Assembly (NCBI GenBank): GCA_038329845.1
Contig: JBBQNJ010000107.1
Location: 1 to 11,395, forward strand
DNA from: JBBQNJ01 sp038329845
GTDB taxonomy: Bacteria; Planctomycetota; Phycisphaerae; Tepidisphaerales; Tepidisphaeraceae
Reading direction: 5' to 3'
DNA length: 11,395 nucleotides
Shown here: in pieces, positions 7,146 through 11,395 of the stretch
Layout of the letters: every line of letters begins with the position of its first letter
Position numbering within the stretch: position 1 is the stretch's first letter
The notes under the pieces: model-generated
The model's database searches: none
Told to the model about the DNA's origin: nothing
Seen by the model: the letters and a program-made list of their open reading frames with translations, nothing else
Translations under genes and position numbers: made by a program

Positions 7146-8339
7146 ATGGGTTTTTACCTGATTATTCTGAGCATGATCGCCGGCGATGTGGGATTTGCCG
7201 CCTGGGCCTGGCGACGTCTGCGCCGACTGCCTAAGGCGATGCTCTGGCGGGCGGCGATGAGCGTATTCCTGGCCGTGCAGGCGGGGTACATGCTGTGGTT
7301 CATCATCGACCCGAGCGGGGCGCGGCATCGCCAGAATGCGGTCCCCACGATGCTGATCGCCGTGGTCTACCTCTGGCACTTGATCCTGCTGCCGGTGTCG
7401 CTGTTGATGATGGCATCGCACGGCATCGCCATTTCCGCCAACACGGCGTTCCGCTCGCTGCGCTGGCCCGCGGCGCCGCGGCAGGAAGAATCGACGACCG
7501 ATCCAATCACCCGGCGGCAACTGCTGGGCGCCACCGCGGCGGCCTTGCCGCCATTGATTGCCATCGGTGCCGGCGCGGGGTCGATGCTGCAACTCGGGTC
7601 GTTTCGCATTCGCCCGATGCACATCGGACTGGTGAATCTGCCGCGCGATCTTGAGGGGATGACGATCGCCCACGTGACCGACACACATGTGGGGCGCTAT
7701 ACGCATGGTCAGACGCTGATCGACATCGCCGAAACAACCAACCGCCTCAAGGCTGATCTGGTGCTGATGACCGGGGACTTGATCAACATGTCGCTGACGG
7801 ATCTTCCCGAGGCGCTGGAGATGCTGGGTCGGTTCGACCCGCGGCACGGCTTGTACCTGTGCGAAGGCAATCACGACTTGATCGATTCGCGCCAGGGGTT
7901 TGAAAGCGGGATGAAGCGATCGCCCTACTCGCTGCTGCTGGATGAGAGCGCCACGGTCCGCGTGCGGGGCGTGCCGATCCAACTGCTGGGGCTGCGGTGG
8001 ATGCACGGCGAGCAGGGCATCGACGAGTCGATGCGCCAACTGCACCCCCGGCGCGATCCCGACGCTTGGCAAATCCTCATGGCCCACCACCCGCACGCCT
8101 TCGACGCGGCCGTCGAGGCGGGCATCCCCCTGACGCTGGCCGGGCATACCCACGGCGGACAGCTCATGGTCACGCCCAACATCGGATTCGGGCCGTTGAT
8201 GTTTCGCTATTGGTCGGGGCTGTATCGCAAGAACGATCACGCCCTGGTCGTCTCCAACGGCGTGGGCAACTGGTTCCCCCTGCGCACCTGCGCTCCGGCG
8301 GAAATCGTCCATATCACCTTGCATCGGAGCGCTGCATGA
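7146..8339 (+). CDS. Membrane-anchored metallophosphoesterase (YkuE-like)
   Basis: A 397-residue calcineurin-like phosphoesterase. The N-terminal third is hydrophobic, with predicted membrane segments at about 2-20, 32-54 and 67-90. These are followed by an internal twin-arginine-like segment TRRQLLGATAAALPPL (122-137) and another hydrophobic stretch to about residue 147. The catalytic domain carries all the two-metal motifs: DTH (Asp179, His181), MTGD (Asp211), GNHD (241-244), AHHPH (His314 region) and AGHTHGGQ (332-339). Relatives with this architecture include YkuE-type proteins; the substrate here is unknown. ATG 7146 is chosen because the first membrane helix begins there and the in-frame sequence upstream runs through the DUF2203 gene and the hairpin. 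The stop codon overlaps the tspO start (ATGA), so the two are probably co-translated. Confidence 0.9.
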   Translation: MGFYLIILSMIAGDVGFAAWAWRRLRRLPKAMLWRAAMSVFLAVQAGYMLWFIIDPSGARHRQNAVPTMLIAVVYLWHLILLPVSLLMMASHGIAISANTAFRSLRWPAAPRQEESTTDPITRRQLLGATAAALPPLIAIGAGAGSMLQLGSFRIRPMHIGLVNLPRDLEGMTIAHVTDTHVGRYTHGQTLIDIAETTNRLKADLVLMTGDLINMSLTDLPEALEMLGRFDPRHGLYLCEGNHDLIDSRQGFESGMKRSPYSLLLDESATVRVRGVPIQLLGLRWMHGEQGIDESMRQLHPRRDPDAWQILMAHHPHAFDAAVEAGIPLTLAGHTHGGQLMVTPNIGFGPLMFRYWSGLYRKNDHALVVSNGVGNWFPLRTCAPAEIVHITLHRSAA

Positions 8340-8839
8340 CTGGATTACTTGACAAAAAAGCACCGCGCTGGACCGGGCGCGACTACGCCGGACTGGCTTT
8401 ATCAATTTTGATTTGCAATGCCGCCGGAGGGATCGGGGCGTTGGCGAGCGACACCGGCTCGTCGGAATGGTATCGCTCGCTCAACAAGCCGCCGTTCAAT
8501 CCGCCCGCGTGGATCTTCGCGCCGGTCTGGACCCTGCTCTACAGCATGATGGGCGCGGCCGCCTGGATGATCTATCGGCGCGAGCATCCGCGACGCCGGT
8601 GGGCATTGGGCCTGTTTGGCGCTCAACTGCTTCTCAACGCCGCTTGGACACCGGTCTTTTTCGCGCTGCACGCCCCGGCCGCGGCGCTGGGCGTGATCGT
8701 GGCCTTGTGGGCCATGATCGCCGCGACGATGCTCGAGTTCTGGCGCATCTGGCGTCCCGCGGCCCTGCTGCTGGCGCCCTACCTGGCCTGGACCAGCTTC
8801 GCCGCGGTTCTCAACGCGGCGATCGTCGAACGAAATTAG
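8336..8839 (+). CDS. tspO: TspO/MBR family integral membrane protein
   Basis: A 167-residue protein of the tryptophan-rich sensory protein / mitochondrial benzodiazepine receptor family, known to bind tetrapyrroles and sterol-like ligands and linked to stress and oxygen signalling. The five expected membrane helices fall at about 17-38, 58-80, 87-108, 114-134 and 140-162. Conserved motifs are LNKPPFNPPAWIFAPVWTLL (49-68), NAAWTPVFF (101-109) and LAWTSFAAVLN (150-160). Length is typical. The start ATG lies within the stop codon of the metallophosphoesterase gene, which fixes the start and suggests coupling. The gene ends 17 bp from the convergent ilvD stop, with no recognisable terminator between them. 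Its function here, beyond family membership, is not shown by the sequence. Confidence 0.93.
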   Translation: MTGLLDKKAPRWTGRDYAGLALSILICNAAGGIGALASDTGSSEWYRSLNKPPFNPPAWIFAPVWTLLYSMMGAAAWMIYRREHPRRRWALGLFGAQLLLNAAWTPVFFALHAPAAALGVIVALWAMIAATMLEFWRIWRPAALLLAPYLAWTSFAAVLNAAIVERN

Positions 8840-8856
8840 GCTTGAACGCCCTCGGC

Positions 8857-10575
8857 CTATTCGTCCGTGACGCACCCTTGCGACGCGGGCTTGACGCTCT
8901 TGATGTATTTGTACAACGCCCCGCGCGACGCCTTGAACGCCGGACGTTTCCACGCCCTTTGCCGCCGGCTCATTTCGTCCGGCGAAAGATCAACATTGAT
9001 GGTGTTGGCCTCGGCGTCGATAGTGATGCGGTCCTCGGCGGCGACCATGGCGATGGCCCCGCCCTCGATCGCCTCGGGGGTCACGTGGCCGATGATGAAC
9101 CCGTGCGAGCCGCCGGAAAAACGCCCATCGGTGATCAACGCGACATCATTGAGCATCCCCGCCCCGGCCAGGGCGCTGGTGGGAGTGAGCATCTCCGGCA
9201 TCCCCGGCCCGCCGCGCGGGCCTTCGTAGCGAATCACCACCACGTCTCCCTTGCGAATCTTTCCCTGGGCCAATCCCTCGAGCATCGCTTCTTCCGAATC
9301 GAAAACCCGCGCAGGCCCGCTGAAGCGAAGGCCCTCTTTACCCGTGATCTTCGCCACGGCACCGTCGGGCGCGAGATTGCCGCGGACGATGCGGATGTGC
9401 CCGGTGGCCTTTATCGGCGCTTCGATCGGATGCACGATCGGCTGCTCGCCGGCGCCGCCGCCGAACTTCGGCAAGGCGCCGACGCCCGCGAGATTCTCGC
9501 CGATCGTCTTGCCCGTAACGGTCATCACCGAACCATCCAGCATCCCGCGCTCGAGCATCATCTTCATCACCGCCGGCACTCCCCCGATCGCGTGAAGGTC
9601 TTCCATCACGTATTTTCCCGACGGCTTGAAATCGCTGAGCATCGGCGTCTGATCCGAGACGCGCTGCCAGTCGTCAAGTGAAAGCTCGATCCCGAACGCA
9701 CGGGCGATCGCCAGCGAATGCAGCACGGCGTTGGTCGATCCGCCCAGCACGATGGTCAGGCGCATCGCGTTGAGCAGGCCGGCGCGGGTGACGATGTCCG
9801 ATGGCTTGAGATCGCGCTCGAGCAGTTGCCGCATGGCCAGACCGGCCCGCACACACTCCTCGGCCTTGGCCGGATCCTCCGCCGGAGTACACGAGGAGTA
9901 CGGCAGCGACAGACCCATACACTCGATAAACGCGGCCATGGTGTTGGCGGTGTACATCCCTCCACAGGCACCGGCGCCCGGGCAGGCGCTGCGCAGGATG
10001 AGTTGCCGCTGTTCCTCATCGATCGACCCAGCCAGTTTTTGCCCGTAGGTCTGGAACGCCGACACCACGTCCAGTTTTTCCTCGCGGCCGTTGATCGCGG
10101 CACAGCCGGCGCGGATCGTGCCGCCGTAAACCATGATCGAGGGGCGATCCAGCCGCGCCATGGCGATGATGCAGCCGGGCATGTTCTTGTCGCAGCCGGG
10201 AATCGCCACCAGTCCGTCATACCAATGGGCCCCCACGACCGTCTCGATCGAGTCGGCGATCAGATCGCGCGATTGCAGCGAATAGCTCATCCCCCCGGTC
10301 CCCATCGAGATGCCGTCCGACACCCCGATCGTGCTGAACCGCATCCCCACCCCGCCGCCTTGCTCGACCCCGCGCTTAACATGCTCGGCCAGCAACTGCG
10401 TATGCATGTTGCAGGGATTGCCCTCGAGATAAACGCTTGCGATCCCGATCTGCGGCTTGGCCAGATCGCCCGGCGACAATCCCGTCGCCATCAACATCGC
10501 CTGCGAAGCGCCTTGACTGGCGGGCTGGGTGATCTGGGACGAATACCGATTCAGTGGTGTGCGTTGTTCGCTCAT
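8857..10575 (-). CDS. ilvD: Dihydroxy-acid dehydratase
   Basis: This 572-residue iron-sulfur enzyme dehydrates 2,3-dihydroxy-isovalerate and 2,3-dihydroxy-3-methylvalerate to the keto acids that lead to valine, isoleucine and leucine. The cluster and metal-site motifs are intact: EGNPCN (Cys55), PGCDKNMPGC (Cys128, with the adjacent Lys130) and GACGGMYTANTMA (Cys204). The C-terminal active-site segment GRFSGGSHGFIIGHVTPEA is also present. Whether the cluster is 2Fe-2S or 4Fe-4S cannot be settled by eye. The start is taken as ATG 10575 (MSEQRTPLNRYS). ATG 10581 two codons earlier is equally possible, and a much earlier in-frame start adds unconserved Arg-rich sequence. No ribosome binding site is visible. 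No other ilv or leu genes are in the window, so it stands alone, convergent with tspO. Confidence 0.96.
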   Translation of the reverse strand: MSEQRTPLNRYSSQITQPASQGASQAMLMATGLSPGDLAKPQIGIASVYLEGNPCNMHTQLLAEHVKRGVEQGGGVGMRFSTIGVSDGISMGTGGMSYSLQSRDLIADSIETVVGAHWYDGLVAIPGCDKNMPGCIIAMARLDRPSIMVYGGTIRAGCAAINGREEKLDVVSAFQTYGQKLAGSIDEEQRQLILRSACPGAGACGGMYTANTMAAFIECMGLSLPYSSCTPAEDPAKAEECVRAGLAMRQLLERDLKPSDIVTRAGLLNAMRLTIVLGGSTNAVLHSLAIARAFGIELSLDDWQRVSDQTPMLSDFKPSGKYVMEDLHAIGGVPAVMKMMLERGMLDGSVMTVTGKTIGENLAGVGALPKFGGGAGEQPIVHPIEAPIKATGHIRIVRGNLAPDGAVAKITGKEGLRFSGPARVFDSEEAMLEGLAQGKIRKGDVVVIRYEGPRGGPGMPEMLTPTSALAGAGMLNDVALITDGRFSGGSHGFIIGHVTPEAIEGGAIAMVAAEDRITIDAEANTINVDLSPDEMSRRQRAWKRPAFKASRGALYKYIKSVKPASQGCVTDE

Positions 10576-10581
10576 GGCCAT

Positions 10582-10587
10582 AGAATA
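10582..10587 (-). promoter_or_regulatory. -10-like hexamer immediately upstream of ilvD
   Basis: On the minus strand TATTCT (four of six consensus positions) ends 6 nt before ATG 10575, and no Shine-Dalgarno sequence is present. The arrangement mirrors that of the sulfatase gene. No matching -35 element was found. The rest of 10588-10675 holds nothing else I can identify. Confidence 0.25.
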
Positions 10588-10675
10588 CCGTTCGACCGAG
10601 GCTGGGGGTAGGCCCACGATGGCAAGTCCATGGCTCGGCACCCGACTACCCCTCGTGCGTCGTGCGGCCAGGGCG

Positions 10676-11395
10676 TCATTTCGTCGCCTCTTCAACAATG
10701 CGGATTTCATCCGCGCTCAGCCCGTAGAGCTGGTAGACGAGCTGGTCGATCTGGCGGTCGGTGGCGTCAATCTCCCGCTGAATCTGCTCCCGCCGCTGCG
10801 GCAAATTCTCCCCCGCGAGACGGGTGTGGAGGGAGAGCATGGTGGTGGCGAGGGAGGTGAGACGGTCTGCTGACGCGCCCTTGGGCGGGGCCAAGCGCAC
10901 CCTCTCGATGAATCGCTTCGCATACGAATAATAACCTCCTCGGAACCGGCTGCTGATCTGCTGAATGATCCACTCCGTAACGGGCGAGTTGAGCAACCCA
11001 AGGACGTAGGAGTAGGAGTAGCCGGACGCCCGCATCGCCTCGGAAATCGTGATGCCATAGACGCCCGCGTTGCCGCCCCCCACGAAGTAGTGCCCACCAC
11101 TGTGGTCGAAGGCGATCTTGTTCCCCTTCGCAAGCACCTGCGTGACCAATTTGGGAGCGTCCAGTGCGTTCTGGTCACGCTCGCACCAGTACGCGTACCA
11201 GTGCGGGTACTCCATGGTCGCACTACCGCGCGCTTCAAGCGATTTGCGGATCGAGGTCAGGTACTGATAAGCGTTCGGGTAGCGCTGCCGGAGAACAGAT
11301 TCCTCGATCAGTGTGGTCTTGCCGTCAATGAGCGTATATGGGAACAGACACACGAACTCGCACGGCGCGATGAAGAACCGACGCACCTCCCGCCC
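10676..11395 (-). CDS. Eco57I/TaqI-like restriction-modification methylase, C-terminal part
   Basis: The 239 C-terminal residues of a large adenine-specific methyltransferase, of the kind found in type IIG restriction-modification enzymes and in PglX-like proteins. The frame continues past the right edge, where the first visible residues are GREVRRFF, so the catalytic NPPY-type methylase core lies outside the window. What is seen is the TaqI-like target-recognition region: KLVTQVLAKGNKIAFDH, then YFVGGGNAGVYGI, then LGLLNSPVTEWIIQ and FRGGYYSYAKRFIERV. After that comes a C-terminal coiled-coil helix leading to the typical end VYQLYGLSADEIRIVEE. The apparent GTG start at 11386 is internal. The target sequence, and whether a nuclease domain is present, cannot be told from this part. 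Confidence 0.85.
   Translation of the reverse strand, partial: GREVRRFFIAPCEFVCLFPYTLIDGKTTLIEESVLRQRYPNAYQYLTSIRKSLEARGSATMEYPHWYAYWCERDQNALDAPKLVTQVLAKGNKIAFDHSGGHYFVGGGNAGVYGITISEAMRASGYSYSYVLGLLNSPVTEWIIQQISSRFRGGYYSYAKRFIERVRLAPPKGASADRLTSLATTMLSLHTRLAGENLPQRREQIQREIDATDRQIDQLVYQLYGLSADEIRIVEEATK

Noticed and set aside
7026..8405. 459-codon open frame on the minus strand
   Set aside because: It is antisense to the metallophosphoesterase gene, which has complete catalytic motifs. The composition is that of a shadow frame.
8413..9681. 422-codon open frame on the plus strand
   Set aside because: It overlaps tspO in another frame and then runs antisense to ilvD, with no recognisable domain.
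11384..11386. GTG as the start of the RM methylase gene
   Set aside because: The frame stays open to the window edge, and the preceding residues GRE complete a conserved GREVRRF-type motif, so the GTG is internal.

Overview
The window is GC-rich bacterial chromosomal DNA. The gene content (a family S1 sulfatase, a MoxR ATPase, a DUF2203 protein, TspO, an agmatine-to-putrescine pathway, and DUF2283/restriction-modification debris) fits an environmental bacterium, most likely of the Planctomycetota. That placement is inferred from content and codon style, not from a marker gene.

Left edge (1-1476), accessory and decayed: the 5' half of an ISKra4-like transposase runs off the left end on the minus strand. 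It is split by a 102-bp MITE-like element with perfect 17-bp inverted repeats and 10-11-bp flanking direct repeats. Apart from the insertion, the two halves are in different frames, joined at a canonical A AAA AAG -1 slippery heptamer. Next come a small intact DUF2283 gene and an in-frame remnant that joins the tail of a type II restriction-modification methylase to the start of a small nuclease/toxin-like protein.

Core metabolic block (1477-5130), plus strand: N-carbamoylputrescine amidase (aguB), a sulfatase, and agmatine deiminase (aguA). AguA converts agmatine to N-carbamoylputrescine, and AguB hydrolyses that to putrescine. The sulfatase sits between the two pathway genes, overlaps aguA by ATGA, and has no room for a signal peptide. 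It therefore appears to be a cytoplasmic enzyme co-translated with aguA.

Middle block (5269-8839), plus strand: a MoxR AAA+ ATPase without its usual DUF58/VWA partners, a DUF2203 protein behind a good sigma70-type promoter and a structured leader, then a membrane-anchored metallophosphoesterase translationally coupled (ATGA) to a TspO/MBR membrane protein.

Right block, minus strand: ilvD (dihydroxy-acid dehydratase, branched-chain amino acid synthesis), convergent with tspO, and the C-terminal part of an Eco57I/TaqI-like restriction-modification methylase that runs off the right edge. Its C-terminal tail is homologous to the tail fragment in the left-hand remnant, so RM-type accessory DNA lies on both sides of the metabolic genes.

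I see no rRNA, tRNA, CRISPR array or replication origin. No complete, obviously new defence or metabolic system is present. The best leads are the aguB-sulfatase-aguA arrangement, the coupled metallophosphatase-TspO pair and the nested mobile element.
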